Numbered from the stretch's first letter, positions 8,540-15,744 are shown. The stretch: 30,383 nucleotides of DNA from Legionellales bacterium UBA2469 (GCA_002342175.1 DDPL01000076.1:31849-62231), one strand, 5' to 3'. A program made the numbers and translations. The notes: generated by a model from the letters alone, not told the origin.

Positions 8540-9273
8540 AACAACCGACTGCTTATGGCATGCATGCAAGTCGTGCCATTTTAAAAAATAACAATCGTCA
8601 TATTGAACAACTGATGATTCGAGAAGGGGATGAGAAACGATATCAAGATATTATTGAACTCGGAAAATCCCGAAATATTCCTATTCAATTTGTAAACGCT
8701 GCTTTTTTACAACAACATTTTCCTCAAATGGTCCATCAAGGTGTTTTGATCTGGGCCAAGGGCTTGCCAAGTTTAGGTGAACCAGATATTGAATCATTTA
8801 TTCAAAAACTGCAAGAACCTGCATTTATTTTGATTTTAGATGGCGTGACTGATCCGCATAATTTAGGCGCTTGCTTAAGAACAGCTGATGCCAGTGGTGT
8901 TCATATGGTCATTATTCCTAAAGATAAAAGTGCACCTAATAATGCTGTTGTCAGTAAAGTCGCATGTGGTGCCACTGAAAGCGTTCCTTTAATACGTGTG
9001 ACCAATCTTGCACGCACAATTGAACATATTCAACAACTTGGTGTATGGGTTTATGGGGCCTGTGGCGAGGCAACACAATCCTTGTATGACCTTGATGCGA
9101 AACAATCGATTGCTTTAGTTTTGGGCGCAGAGGGAGATGGATTAAGACGATTAACAAGAGAAAAATGTGATGGTTTATTTGCTATCCCCATGTGTGGCAT
9201 GGTTTCGAGTTTGAATGTTTCCGTTGCAGCGGGTGTTAGTATGTATGAAATACGGCGACAGCGAATAGCCTAG
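8536..9273 (+). CDS. rlmB: 23S rRNA (guanosine-2'-O-)-methyltransferase RlmB, SPOUT family
   Basis: RlmB methylates the ribose of G2251 (E. coli numbering) in the peptidyl-transferase loop of 23S rRNA using S-adenosylmethionine. The 245-residue product is of normal family length. The N-terminal substrate-binding domain spans about residues 1-80. The SPOUT methyltransferase domain has motif 1 LDGVTDPHNLGACLRTADAS at 101-120, motif 2 VLGAEGDGLRRL, and motif 3 IPMCGMVSSLNVSVAAGV, which together form the trefoil-knot cofactor site. It starts inside the end of rnr (ATGA overlap) and so should be translated from the same message. Convergent sodB follows after 27 bp. Confidence 0.97.
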   Translation: MKQPTAYGMHASRAILKNNNRHIEQLMIREGDEKRYQDIIELGKSRNIPIQFVNAAFLQQHFPQMVHQGVLIWAKGLPSLGEPDIESFIQKLQEPAFILILDGVTDPHNLGACLRTADASGVHMVIIPKDKSAPNNAVVSKVACGATESVPLIRVTNLARTIEHIQQLGVWVYGACGEATQSLYDLDAKQSIALVLGAEGDGLRRLTREKCDGLFAIPMCGMVSSLNVSVAAGVSMYEIRRQRIA

Positions 9274-9293
9274 GCAATCATCGATTGCCCAGG
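9269..9293. terminator. Possible bidirectional hairpin between convergent rlmB and sodB
   Basis: GGCAATC (9273-9279) and GATTGCC (9283-9289) pair perfectly around a three-base loop. The stem extends outward through one mismatch to CCT/AGG (9269-9293). It includes the rlmB stop codon. Neither side has a clean run of U after the stem, so termination strength is doubtful, although its place between two convergent stops fits the role. Confidence 0.45.
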
Positions 9294-9300
9294 CAAAAAT

Positions 9301-9879
9301 TTATTTCATTTGTGAAGATATAAAATCCCAGTTGACCAAATTCCAGAAGTGTTCGATATACGTTGCACGAGCATTGCGATAATCGATGTAATATGCATGT
9401 TCCCATACATCACAAGTCATTAATGCGGTTTGCCCATGTTTCATGGGGGTATCTGCATTGCTGGTGCTGGAAATGGCAATACTACCATCTTGATTTTGAA
9501 CCAGCCATGCCCATCCAGAACCGAATGTGGTAAGTGCTGTTTTAGAAAATTGTTCTTTGAATGCAGCAAATGAACCAAATGTTTTTTCAATTGCAGCATG
9601 CAGTTGCCCTGTTGGCTCACCGCCACCTTGTGGGCTTAAGCAGTGCCAATAGAAGGTATGGTTCCAAACTTGAGCCGCATTGTTAAACAAACCACCGTTA
9701 CTTTTTAAAATGATATCTTCAAGACTTTCATGAGCTAAAGGATGATCTTGTAACAAATTATTAAGGTTATTGACATAGGTTAAGTGATGTTTGCCATAGT
9801 GATATTCAAGGGTTTCTTTTGAAATATGTGGTTGCAGAGCATCCATGGCATATGGAAGAGCAGGTAATTCGAAAGTCAT
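9301..9879 (-). CDS. sodB: Superoxide dismutase, Fe type
   Basis: SodB converts superoxide to oxygen and hydrogen peroxide in the cytoplasm. The 192-residue product matches E. coli SodB nearly end to end, with the MTFELPALPYAMDAL N-terminus. Metal ligands are visible at His27 (HYGKHH), His74 (WNHTFYW), Asp157 and His161 (DVWEHAYYIDYRNA). Gln70 in NNAAQVWNH and the adjacent GGLFNNAAQ signature indicate iron rather than manganese. I choose the ATG at 9877-9879 over the one two codons upstream because GGAG then sits six bases before it and the protein start matches the family. There is no signal peptide. It is divergent from grxD across about 150 bp that holds a perfect palindrome. Regulation by iron or oxidative stress is usual for the family but not proven here. 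Confidence 0.97.
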   Translation of the reverse strand: MTFELPALPYAMDALQPHISKETLEYHYGKHHLTYVNNLNNLLQDHPLAHESLEDIILKSNGGLFNNAAQVWNHTFYWHCLSPQGGGEPTGQLHAAIEKTFGSFAAFKEQFSKTALTTFGSGWAWLVQNQDGSIAISSTSNADTPMKHGQTALMTCDVWEHAYYIDYRNARATYIEHFWNLVNWDFISSQMK

Positions 9880-9950
9880 ATTCATCTCCAGTGATTAAAG
9901 TCTTGATTCAAAAGTTTAATGAATCCAATTTCATAATGGAAGTAGATGAG

Positions 9951-9963
9951 GACTAAATTAGTC
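9951..9963. promoter_or_regulatory. Perfect 13-bp palindrome between divergent sodB and grxD, candidate operator
   Basis: GACTAAATTAGTC has two perfect six-base arms around one central A/T. It lies in the 153-bp divergent gap between sodB and grxD, 72 bp from the sodB start and 69 bp from the grxD start, so it could serve either promoter. I cannot assign it to a known regulator, and it does not match the remembered Fur or IscR consensus well. Confidence 0.35.
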
Positions 9964-10032
9964 TTAAATCTGTTTTTTTGATAAAGAATCATGTATCTTA
10001 GGCATTGATTGAAAGTTAAAGAGGTTGAAAAA

Positions 10033-10356
10033 ATGGATACCATTGAAAAAATCAAGCAACAAATAGCTGAAAATCCAATTATTTTATACATGAAAGGAAC
10101 GCCAGATGTCCCCCAATGTGGATTTTCTGCGCGTGCTGCAAACTGTGTGAAAGAGTGTGGCGTTCCATTTGCGTTTGTAGATGTGCTCGCAAATCCAGAT
10201 ATTCGCCAAATGTTGCCACAATATGCCGATTGGCCGACATTTCCACAATTATGGGTTCGTGGAGAGTTGATTGGCGGATCTGATATCATGGCAGAAATGC
10301 ATGCCAAAGGTGATTTAGAGCCTTTATTAAAACAAAGCGTTGTATCAAAATCGTAA
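10033..10356 (+). CDS. grxD: Monothiol glutaredoxin GrxD (Grx4 family)
   Basis: This family carries or delivers [2Fe-2S] clusters together with glutathione and BolA-type partners in the cytoplasm. The 107-residue product has the diagnostic KGTPDVPQCGFS segment with the single active cysteine Cys29 in CGFS, the cis-proline loop WPTFPQLWV and the glutathione-binding GGSDI. The start is the ATG at 10033, with GAGG at 10021-10024 upstream; an in-frame TTG 24 bases earlier has no support. The peroxiredoxin gene begins only 16 bases after the stop, so the two genes probably form an operon, which puts a glutathione-linked thiol protein next to a peroxide reductase. Confidence 0.96.
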   Translation: MDTIEKIKQQIAENPIILYMKGTPDVPQCGFSARAANCVKECGVPFAFVDVLANPDIRQMLPQYADWPTFPQLWVRGELIGGSDIMAEMHAKGDLEPLLKQSVVSKS

Positions 10357-10372
10357 AAAAGGATAAGTGATT

Positions 10373-10978
10373 ATGAGTATTTTAGTTGGTCGTCAAGCCC
10401 CAGACTTTACTGTTCCTGCTGTATTAGGTAATGGTGAAATTGCAGATAAATTTAATTTTTTTGAGCGTACGAAAGGAAAGCCTGCGTTGGTATTTTTCTA
10501 TCCCTTAGATTTTACGTTCGTATGTCCTTCGGAGCTTATTGCGTTGGATCATCGCATGGAAGAGTTCCAAAAAAGAGGTGTTGAAGTGATTGCAGTGTCA
10601 ATTGATTCACAGTTCACTCATAATGCATATCGTCAAACCCCAACCAATCAAGGTGGTATTGGTCCTGTGCGGTTTACAATGGCTGCTGACGTACGCCATG
10701 AAATCTGTCATGCATGGGGCGTTGAGCATCCCGTTGCTGGTGTGGCATTAAGAGGTGCGTTTATCATTGATAAACAAGGCTTGGTCCGTTCACAAATCGT
10801 CAATGATTTACCAATTGGACGTAATATTGATGAAATCTTAAGAATTATTGATGCGGTTCAATTTTTCGAACAACATGGTGAAGTTTGCCCAGCGGGATGG
10901 CAAAAAGGTGACAAAGGTATGAAAGCGAGCCCGAAAGGCGTTCAAGAATATCTAGCTGAGAATGCTGGACAACTATAA
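10373..10978 (+). CDS. ahpC: Typical 2-Cys peroxiredoxin (AhpC/TSA family)
   Basis: The enzyme reduces hydrogen peroxide and organic hydroperoxides through a reactive thiol. The 201-residue product has peroxidatic Cys51 in FYPLDFTFVCPSE and resolving Cys172 in GEVCPAGW, the typical two-cysteine arrangement. The GGIGP loop and C-terminal extension are those of the sensitive Tpx/PrxII-like AhpC branch. An extra Cys112 is present. The start is the ATG at 10373 because MSILVGRQAPDF matches the family; a GTG two codons earlier is a possible alternative. No ahpF or ahpD partner is adjacent, so the reductant is unknown, and the neighbouring glutaredoxin or thioredoxin could serve. The name ahpC is by family, since Legionella genomes carry more than one such paralogue. 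Confidence 0.93.
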   Translation: MSILVGRQAPDFTVPAVLGNGEIADKFNFFERTKGKPALVFFYPLDFTFVCPSELIALDHRMEEFQKRGVEVIAVSIDSQFTHNAYRQTPTNQGGIGPVRFTMAADVRHEICHAWGVEHPVAGVALRGAFIIDKQGLVRSQIVNDLPIGRNIDEILRIIDAVQFFEQHGEVCPAGWQKGDKGMKASPKGVQEYLAENAGQL

Positions 10979-10987
10979 GCTCTCCAG

Positions 10988-11020
10988 AAATGTCATTGAT
11001 GGTGTCCATCAATGACATTT
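10988..11020. terminator. Perfect 15-bp hairpin at the ahpC/rnt convergence
   Basis: AAATGTCATTGATGG (10988-11002) is followed by TGT and its exact reverse complement (11006-11020). The hairpin lies 9 bp after the peroxiredoxin stop and includes the stop and last codons of rnt on the other strand. Only three T residues end the stem on each strand, so it is not a textbook U-tract terminator. Its position suggests shared 3'-end formation or transcript protection for both genes. Confidence 0.6.
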
Positions 11021-11601
11021 AATATCCTACAAAAAAGTTCTGCGGTTTTTTTCGCATCGTACAATGCTGAATGTGCTTCCTTGACATCAAATTCTATTTT
11101 AGCAGCCGATAAAGCTTTTGCGAGTACGGTCTGTCCAAATGTGACACCTGCCAAAGTTGCGGTATCAAAAGAAGTGAATGGATGAAAGGGAGATTTAATT
11201 TTTTGCCGTAAACAAGCTTGATTCACAAACTGTAAATCAAACCACGCATTATGCCCGACTAAAACTGCGCGTTGGCAATGATATCTTTTCATGGCCTGTT
11301 TAACAGGAGCAAATAAAGTTTTGAGGGCTTCTGATTCATTGAGTGCAAAACGTAAGGGATTAAACGGGTCTATTTTATTAAAAGCCAATGATTTTGGATC
11401 GAGTAGCGCACCCGAAAAGGGTTGAATGTGTTCGCTAAAACTATCCCCTACTAAAAAGCCGGATTCATGATGATAATTGATAAGAACAACCGCCATTTCT
11501 AAAATGGCATGCTGTTCGGGATGCAATCCTGAAGTTTCAACATCAACGACGATGGGTAAAAATCCTCGAAAACGTTCATGCATTTGTTGCCAATTTTTCA
11601 C
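10993..11601 (-). CDS. rnt: Ribonuclease T, DEDDh 3'-5' exonuclease
   Basis: RNase T trims the 3' ends of tRNA, 5S and 23S rRNA and other small stable RNAs. The 202-residue product follows E. coli RNase T closely. The DEDDh residues are visible: Asp20 and Glu22 in VVDVETSG, Asp122 in HNAWFDLQF, and His177 and Asp182 in HSALYDAKKT. The family phrases RFRGFLPIV, NKIDPFNP and PFHPFTSFDTATLAG are present. The start is a GTG at 11601, supported by AAGG seven bases upstream on the coding strand and by the family's N-terminal length; an ATG six codons in would clip it. A good promoter lies upstream. The last codons form one arm of a 15-bp hairpin shared with the convergent peroxiredoxin gene. Confidence 0.96.
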   Translation of the reverse strand: MKNWQQMHERFRGFLPIVVDVETSGLHPEQHAILEMAVVLINYHHESGFLVGDSFSEHIQPFSGALLDPKSLAFNKIDPFNPLRFALNESEALKTLFAPVKQAMKRYHCQRAVLVGHNAWFDLQFVNQACLRQKIKSPFHPFTSFDTATLAGVTFGQTVLAKALSAAKIEFDVKEAHSALYDAKKTAELFCRILNVIDGHHQ

Positions 11602-11642
11602 AAGATTGCCTTAAAATTAAAAAACATTTGGGAGAGTTGTGC

Positions 11643-11671
11643 AGAATAACGTGGCCATTGGTTTTGGTCAA
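11643..11671 (-). promoter_or_regulatory. Predicted sigma-70 promoter for rnt
   Basis: Read on the minus strand, TTGACC (bases 11671-11666) and TATTCT (11648-11643) are separated by 17 bases. Five of six and four of six positions match the consensus. The predicted start is about 35 bases upstream of the rnt GTG. Confidence 0.55.
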
Positions 11672-11918
11672 GTGTTGTTGCTTTAACCAAGGTGTTTTGC
11701 GGAAGATGGTGTATTTCTATGTGCAAACAATTGAGCAATAAATAATGTTTATTGATTAAATAAAAACAAATTCAAGAAAATAAAAACAAAATGACTTGAC
11801 AAATAAAGAAAGCAGTACCAAGATTAAAAATGTAGCATTGATCTTTTAAGTTTTAAGTTTCGATGTTATCTTTAACGATGTGAAGTGCTTTATTAAGTTG
11901 TGAATGAAATTGATTTTA

Positions 11919-11947
11919 TTGACAATTTAGAAAAGTGAGTGAATAAT
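11919..11947 (+). promoter_or_regulatory. Strong predicted sigma-70 promoter for the MOMP gene
   Basis: A perfect TTGACA (11919-11924) and AATAAT (11942-11947, five of six) are separated by exactly 17 bases. Transcription should begin near 11954, giving a leader of about 80 bases before the ATG at 12036. This fits high-level expression of a major porin. Confidence 0.75.
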
Positions 11948-12035
11948 CGTTACAGGTACGTTGTCTGATTTAAGAGCGATGATGCGTACTTTAAATAAAA
12001 ACGGACGTTTTAATAATAATAAAGTGGAGAAAAGT

Positions 12036-12992
12036 ATGTTAAATCTGAAGAAAACAGCATTGGCTGTTCTAGCTTTAGGAAGCACAGCTGCTTTTGCTGG
12101 TACAATGGGCCCAGTATGCAGCGCTGTGAATGTCACGGTTCCATGTGAAAATACAGCTTGGGATTTAGGTGGTCGTGCATTATATGTACAAACCACTGGT
12201 GTACCACAAGTTGGACAAAATACAATTACTGCTGGAAGCCAAACAGGAACTTATGGTGTTAACCCACAATGGTCTTGGGGTTTTCAATTAGAAGCTTCGT
12301 ATCACTACAATACTGGGAATGATTTCAATTTAAATTGGTATCACTTCCGTAGCGATAACGCTACTGCGACAGGCGCTAATAACTTTGGGGCAATTACTTT
12401 ACCAGGTGAAATAGCGTCTTCTACTTACAATGTCACATCTGCTAGTGCTAACATTGCTGCAGCTTGGGATACTGTTAATATGGAATTTGGTCAACATGTT
12501 GATTTCGGTGAGAACAAATTTGCTCGCTTCCATGCAGGCGCTGCTTGGACACGTGTCGGTGATTCTGGGGCAACATCACTTGTAGGAACTTTTGGTACTA
12601 CTAACCTGAACCAATCAACTGGTTCAACTGGTTACTCAGAAGTTTTCAATGGTTTTGGACCACGCGTTGGAACCGATTTAACCTATGATTGGGGCAATGG
12701 TTTAAGCGTTTATGGAGACGGTGCATTAGGTTTATTAGCTGGTACAGCTAAATCAAGCCAAAAAAATTCGGCTTCATTCTCAATTAACCAAACACGTGTT
12801 GTTCCTGAATTAGATGCTAAATTAGGCGCAATGTACACTTACGCAATGGCACAAGGTGACTTGAGCTTAGACGTTGGTTGGGTATGGGCTGACTACATCA
12901 ATTCATTGACAACTATTGATGATTCAATTACTCATGACTTCGGCGTTCAAGGGTTATACTTCGGAATGAAATGGGTTGGCAGCGTTGCTTAA
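12036..12992 (+). CDS. Legionella-type major outer membrane protein (MOMP), porin
   Basis: This beta-barrel outer membrane protein belongs to the Legionella OMP family (PF05150-like), which in L. pneumophila is an abundant porin and surface antigen. I place the start at the ATG at 12036: GGAG six bases upstream supports it and a clear signal peptide follows (MLNLKKTALAVLALGSTAAFA). The longer in-frame extension lies in the untranslated leader. The product is 318 residues. The mature start GTMGPVCSAVNVTVPCENTAWDLGG matches the family closely, including the two early cysteines that in L. pneumophila take part in disulfide cross-linking. The rest alternates aromatic and polar residues typical of strands and ends in FGMKWVGSVA. 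The gene stands alone between a strong promoter and a strong terminator. Related MOMP paralogues are usual in Legionella, so no numbered symbol is given. Confidence 0.93.
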   Translation: MLNLKKTALAVLALGSTAAFAGTMGPVCSAVNVTVPCENTAWDLGGRALYVQTTGVPQVGQNTITAGSQTGTYGVNPQWSWGFQLEASYHYNTGNDFNLNWYHFRSDNATATGANNFGAITLPGEIASSTYNVTSASANIAAAWDTVNMEFGQHVDFGENKFARFHAGAAWTRVGDSGATSLVGTFGTTNLNQSTGSTGYSEVFNGFGPRVGTDLTYDWGNGLSVYGDGALGLLAGTAKSSQKNSASFSINQTRVVPELDAKLGAMYTYAMAQGDLSLDVGWVWADYINSLTTIDDSITHDFGVQGLYFGMKWVGSVA

Positions 12993-13011
12993 TCTGTTTT
13001 ACGAAGTTTAT

Positions 13012-13040
13012 AAAAAACCACCTTCGGGTGGTTTTTTTTT
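13012..13040 (+). terminator. Rho-independent terminator after the MOMP gene
   Basis: AAAAAACCACC (13012-13022), a TTCG tetraloop (13023-13026) and GGTGGTTTTTT (13027-13037) form an 11-bp stem that ends in nine T residues. It starts 20 bases after the MOMP stop. This is a textbook intrinsic terminator with the very stable UUCG loop. Confidence 0.95.
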
Positions 13041-13054
13041 AAAGGTAATCTCGC

Positions 13055-13060
13055 TATAAT
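13055..13060 (+). promoter_or_regulatory. Candidate -10 box for the lbtU-like gene
   Basis: A perfect TATAAT lies 38 bases before the ATG at 13099, immediately downstream of the MOMP terminator. The -35 position falls on the terminator's T run and has no good match, so activation by a regulator such as an iron-responsive factor is conceivable but not shown. Confidence 0.4.
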
Positions 13061-13098
13061 GCACACAAAATAATAAATAGCTTTGTGTGGTTGACCCG

Positions 13099-14736
13099 AT
13101 GAATCGATTTTTAAGATTGAGTATATTGCTCACTTCGCTGTATGCTGTAGATGGTTTTACTGCCTCAGAAAATATGTCTGCAGATGTTCAATCGTTAAAA
13201 GCAGAAACCGCTGCATTAAAAAAACAATTGCATGCTTTACAAGCGCAGATGAAAGTCAGTTCTCAACCGCATGCGAGACATTATGCGCACCAACACCAAT
13301 ATCGTTCACCAGATTCTACAACGACGCCCTCCGATGATCATAAAAACCGTCCCTTGGTCGCCGGTAATTCTCCGCCACGAAAACCAAGGGTGAAAGCAGA
13401 TTCAACAGTGCATAATTCACAAGTTATTGTTCGTTCAATTGATGTTGATCCAGAGTCTGTTGATTTCTATCCCACTGCTTTGGTTGCAGATGGGCGAGTA
13501 TTAACTTATATCGCTGGAACACCTGTTGTAACCTCACCCTATTTAGGTTCACGCCCTGCGTTCGATGGTTCGGATTACATTGTAAACATCTCAAGTATTA
13601 ATCGTGATATTCGCTTAATGCAACAACGACGTAATTTATACCGAGCGTATGAAAAAGAAGGCTACTCAGCGCCAAATATGCCGATACTGATGTTAAGTGG
13701 TAAAGCGGAACCCATGGGCTATTTAGGTCTAAATGATGTGAATCAATATTCAGGCGACTGGACATTCTCATCGAGTGAACTTGATTTGGCTGCTTTTTTA
13801 AATGATAAGGTTGAAGGGTATATGTCAATTGCCTATAACCAAAATCCTCCGCCTAATGGTGGAAACCGTGTTGCCAATTCCGCATTTGGCTTAAACATGG
13901 GTTTTATTAATATTGGTGATTTGGATGAATCGCCCTTTTATATGACGGCTGGTCAATTGTTTGCACCTTTTGGTCGGTATTCTACAGGGATGATTAGTGC
14001 TCCACTGCCAATGATTTTCTCAAGAACAAGAACGCGCCCCATTATTTTAGGTTATAAATCCCAACAGGATACAGGTGTATTTGCGGCAGCTTATGCTTTT
14101 CATAGCGATGCCACAACCAGCAGTCATGCAGCAGGCGGATTTAATCTAGGCTATGTCCTCAATATGCATGATTTTACAGGCGAGATAGGGGCAAGCGTCA
14201 TATCATCGGTTAACGATGCATCAGGAATGCAATTCACAGGCGGTTCAGGTGGTGTATTTGGAGGATTTGGATCTTATCAATACGGATCTGAAAACGTTGC
14301 ACATACGCCGGCAGCAGGTGCCCATGCCACCATTAGTTTTGATCGTTACAATATTACTGCAGAATGGATCTCAAATATTGATAGATTTAGACCACAAGAC
14401 TTAAGCTATAATGGGCATGGTGTTTATGGAAATGCCGGACAAGTTGAGGCAGGAGTTACGTTTATGTCGTTTAACCGCCCTGCTGGTTTAGCAGTGGGAT
14501 ATCAATGGACCAATCAGTTGTTAGCATTAAGTCTTCCACAGCAACGAATTATTGCAACATATAATATTTCTATTTGGAAAGATACGGTGGAAAGTATAGA
14601 ATATCGTCATGATATTGATTATGCCAATAACACTTATGCGAACGGTGCTGCTCCAGTAGGTTCGACCAATTTACCAATTTTGGGAACCGGGCAAGGTTCG
14701 GATATGATTTCAGCGCAAATCGGTGTATATTTCTAA
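13099..14736 (+). CDS. lbtU: LbtU-like outer membrane beta-barrel protein (siderophore porin family)
   Basis: A 545-residue exported protein resembling LbtU, the L. pneumophila outer membrane protein needed for legiobactin uptake, which works without a TonB box. The start is the ATG at 13099, so the protein begins with a short signal peptide (MNRFLRLSILLTSLYAVDGFT). A coiled coil follows at about residues 30-55 (VQSLKAETAALKKQLHALQAQM is one continuous heptad stretch) and then a His/Pro/Ser-rich linker. The barrel starts at about residue 190. It includes MLSGKAEPMGY, the QLFAPFGRYSTGMISAPLP segment and the RTRTRPIILGY segment characteristic of the family as I remember it, and it ends in a C-terminal aromatic (IGVYF). 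A perfect TATAAT lies upstream. dcd follows 27 bp later. Assignment to the family is fairly secure; its substrate is not. Confidence 0.75.
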   Translation: MNRFLRLSILLTSLYAVDGFTASENMSADVQSLKAETAALKKQLHALQAQMKVSSQPHARHYAHQHQYRSPDSTTTPSDDHKNRPLVAGNSPPRKPRVKADSTVHNSQVIVRSIDVDPESVDFYPTALVADGRVLTYIAGTPVVTSPYLGSRPAFDGSDYIVNISSINRDIRLMQQRRNLYRAYEKEGYSAPNMPILMLSGKAEPMGYLGLNDVNQYSGDWTFSSSELDLAAFLNDKVEGYMSIAYNQNPPPNGGNRVANSAFGLNMGFINIGDLDESPFYMTAGQLFAPFGRYSTGMISAPLPMIFSRTRTRPIILGYKSQQDTGVFAAAYAFHSDATTSSHAAGGFNLGYVLNMHDFTGEIGASVISSVNDASGMQFTGGSGGVFGGFGSYQYGSENVAHTPAAGAHATISFDRYNITAEWISNIDRFRPQDLSYNGHGVYGNAGQVEAGVTFMSFNRPAGLAVGYQWTNQLLALSLPQQRIIATYNISIWKDTVESIEYRHDIDYANNTYANGAAPVGSTNLPILGTGQGSDMISAQIGVYF

Positions 14737-14763
14737 TATGTTTAATGAATTTGGAGTCTAAGC

Positions 14764-15330
14764 ATGTCACTAAAATCAGATCGTTGGATCACAGATATGG
14801 CTTTAACCCACGGAATGATTGAGCCTTTTGAAGCCAAGCAGGTACGCCATGCTGCCGACGCTCGTATTATCTCTTATGGAGTGTCCAGCTACGGATACGA
14901 TGTGCGGTGCGCAAATGAATTTAAAATTTTCACGAATATTAATTCTGCTATTGTTGATCCGAAAGCGTTTGATGAAAATAGTTTTGTCAATGTTGAATCG
15001 GAGGTTTGTATTATTCCACCCAATTCATTCGCGTTGGCAAGAACAATTGAATATTTTCGCATTCCCCGAAACGTATTGACCATTTGTTTGGGTAAATCAA
15101 CTTATGCTAGATGTGGCATAATTGTTAATGTTACGCCGCTGGAACCCGAATGGGAAGGACACGTGACATTAGAATTCTCAAATACGACAAATTTGCCTGC
15201 AAAAATTTATGCAAATGAAGGTGTTGCGCAGATGATATTTTTAGAAGCAAGTGATCCGTGTCTAGTATCTTACAAAGATAGAAATGGTAAATATCAAGGT
15301 CAAACCGGCGTGACGTTACCAAAAACTTAA
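14764..15330 (+). CDS. dcd: dCTP deaminase
   Basis: Dcd deaminates dCTP to dUTP, the main route to thymidylate precursors in most gammaproteobacteria. The 188-residue product has the expected length. GKSTYAR (residues 110-116) and [17 protein letters not shown], with catalytic Glu137, form the active site. SSYGYDVRC near 41-49 and GVAQMIF near the end are trimer-core motifs. GGAG sits seven bases before the ATG. The stop shares the four bases TTAA with the stop of convergent ihfB. It may be transcribed with the lbtU-like gene 27 bp upstream; the functions are unrelated. Confidence 0.97.
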   Translation: MSLKSDRWITDMALTHGMIEPFEAKQVRHAADARIISYGVSSYGYDVRCANEFKIFTNINSAIVDPKAFDENSFVNVESEVCIIPPNSFALARTIEYFRIPRNVLTICLGKSTYARCGIIVNVTPLEPEWEGHVTLEFSNTTNLPAKIYANEGVAQMIFLEASDPCLVSYKDRNGKYQGQTGVTLPKT

Positions 15331-15647
15331 GGTTCTTGGTCCTCTTGTGAGATGGGGAATTGATTTTTACTTTCATCAATTCCTTCTTTCAAAATTTTTC
15401 CAGGCTTAAAATGAGGAATATGTTTGCCTTCCGTGGTTACACGTTTACCCGTTTTAGGATTAAAAGCTTGTCTTGGGGGACGATAATGCAAAGAAAAACT
15501 ACCGAAGCCTCTGATTTCAATTCGCTTGCCGGATGTTAATGCATCAGAAAGTAATTTTATAATATGGTTGGTCGCAAGATGAATTTTCTTTTCCGAAAGA
15601 TGACTTAGTTTTTGAGACAAAAACGTATTTAGCTTCGACTTAATCAT
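15327..15647 (-). CDS. ihfB: Integration host factor beta subunit
   Basis: IhfB pairs with IhfA to bend DNA sharply at specific sites, acting in promoters, replication and recombination. The core matches E. coli Ihf[21 protein letters not shown], the DNA-intercalating NPKTG proline loop, and [12 protein letters not shown]. At 106 residues it is about a dozen longer than E. coli IhfB because of a polar C-terminal tail ([15 protein letters not shown]). The usual rpsA neighbour is absent. The gene has its own predicted promoter and ends in a four-base overlap with dcd. The beta rather than alpha or HU assignment rests on the HFKPGK and FGSFSLHYR phrases. Confidence 0.93.
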   Translation of the reverse strand: MIKSKLNTFLSQKLSHLSEKKIHLATNHIIKLLSDALTSGKRIEIRGFGSFSLHYRPPRQAFNPKTGKRVTTEGKHIPHFKPGKILKEGIDESKNQFPISQEDQEP

Positions 15648-15693
15648 GATTTCATTCCATTGAACACTGTCTTCAAAGTCTCCCTATAATTTC

Positions 15694-15721
15694 AGTATAG
15701 ATCGAAACATAAAATATTCAA
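15694..15721 (-). promoter_or_regulatory. Predicted sigma-70 promoter for ihfB
   Basis: On the minus strand TTGAAT (15721-15716) and TATACT (15699-15694) are separated by 16 bases. The predicted start is near 15687, about 40 bases before the ATG at 15647. A perfect palindrome, CTATAATTATAG, lies just upstream at 15739-15750, across the stop of the methyltransferase gene. Confidence 0.5.
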
Positions 15722-15744
15722 TTAAAATATTGTTTTAACTATAA

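Larger units (their letters stand above)
11602..12035. other. 434-bp control region between divergent rnt and MOMP genes
   Basis: This is the longest gap in the window. It holds the predicted rnt promoter on the minus strand, the strong predicted MOMP promoter at 11919-11947, and the untranslated leader of the MOMP gene. A second TTGACA at 11796-11801 has only a weak -10 (CAAGAT) 17 bases on and might be an upstream promoter. The middle (about 11740-11830) is very rich in A, with repeated AAAAACAAA words, the sort of sequence that bends DNA or binds nucleoid proteins. I see no open frame with protein-like content and no known RNA gene in it. Confidence 0.6.

Noticed and set aside
9882..10307. 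Long minus-strand open frame across the sodB-grxD gap and grxD
   Set aside because: It lies antisense to grxD, whose protein is plainly real, and its translation has no protein-family likeness; it also crosses the divergent promoter region.
11961..12035. 25-codon N-terminal extension of the MOMP gene
   Set aside because: It overlaps the predicted transcript leader, lacks a ribosome-binding site, and would bury the signal peptide; the ATG at 12036 has a good GGAG.
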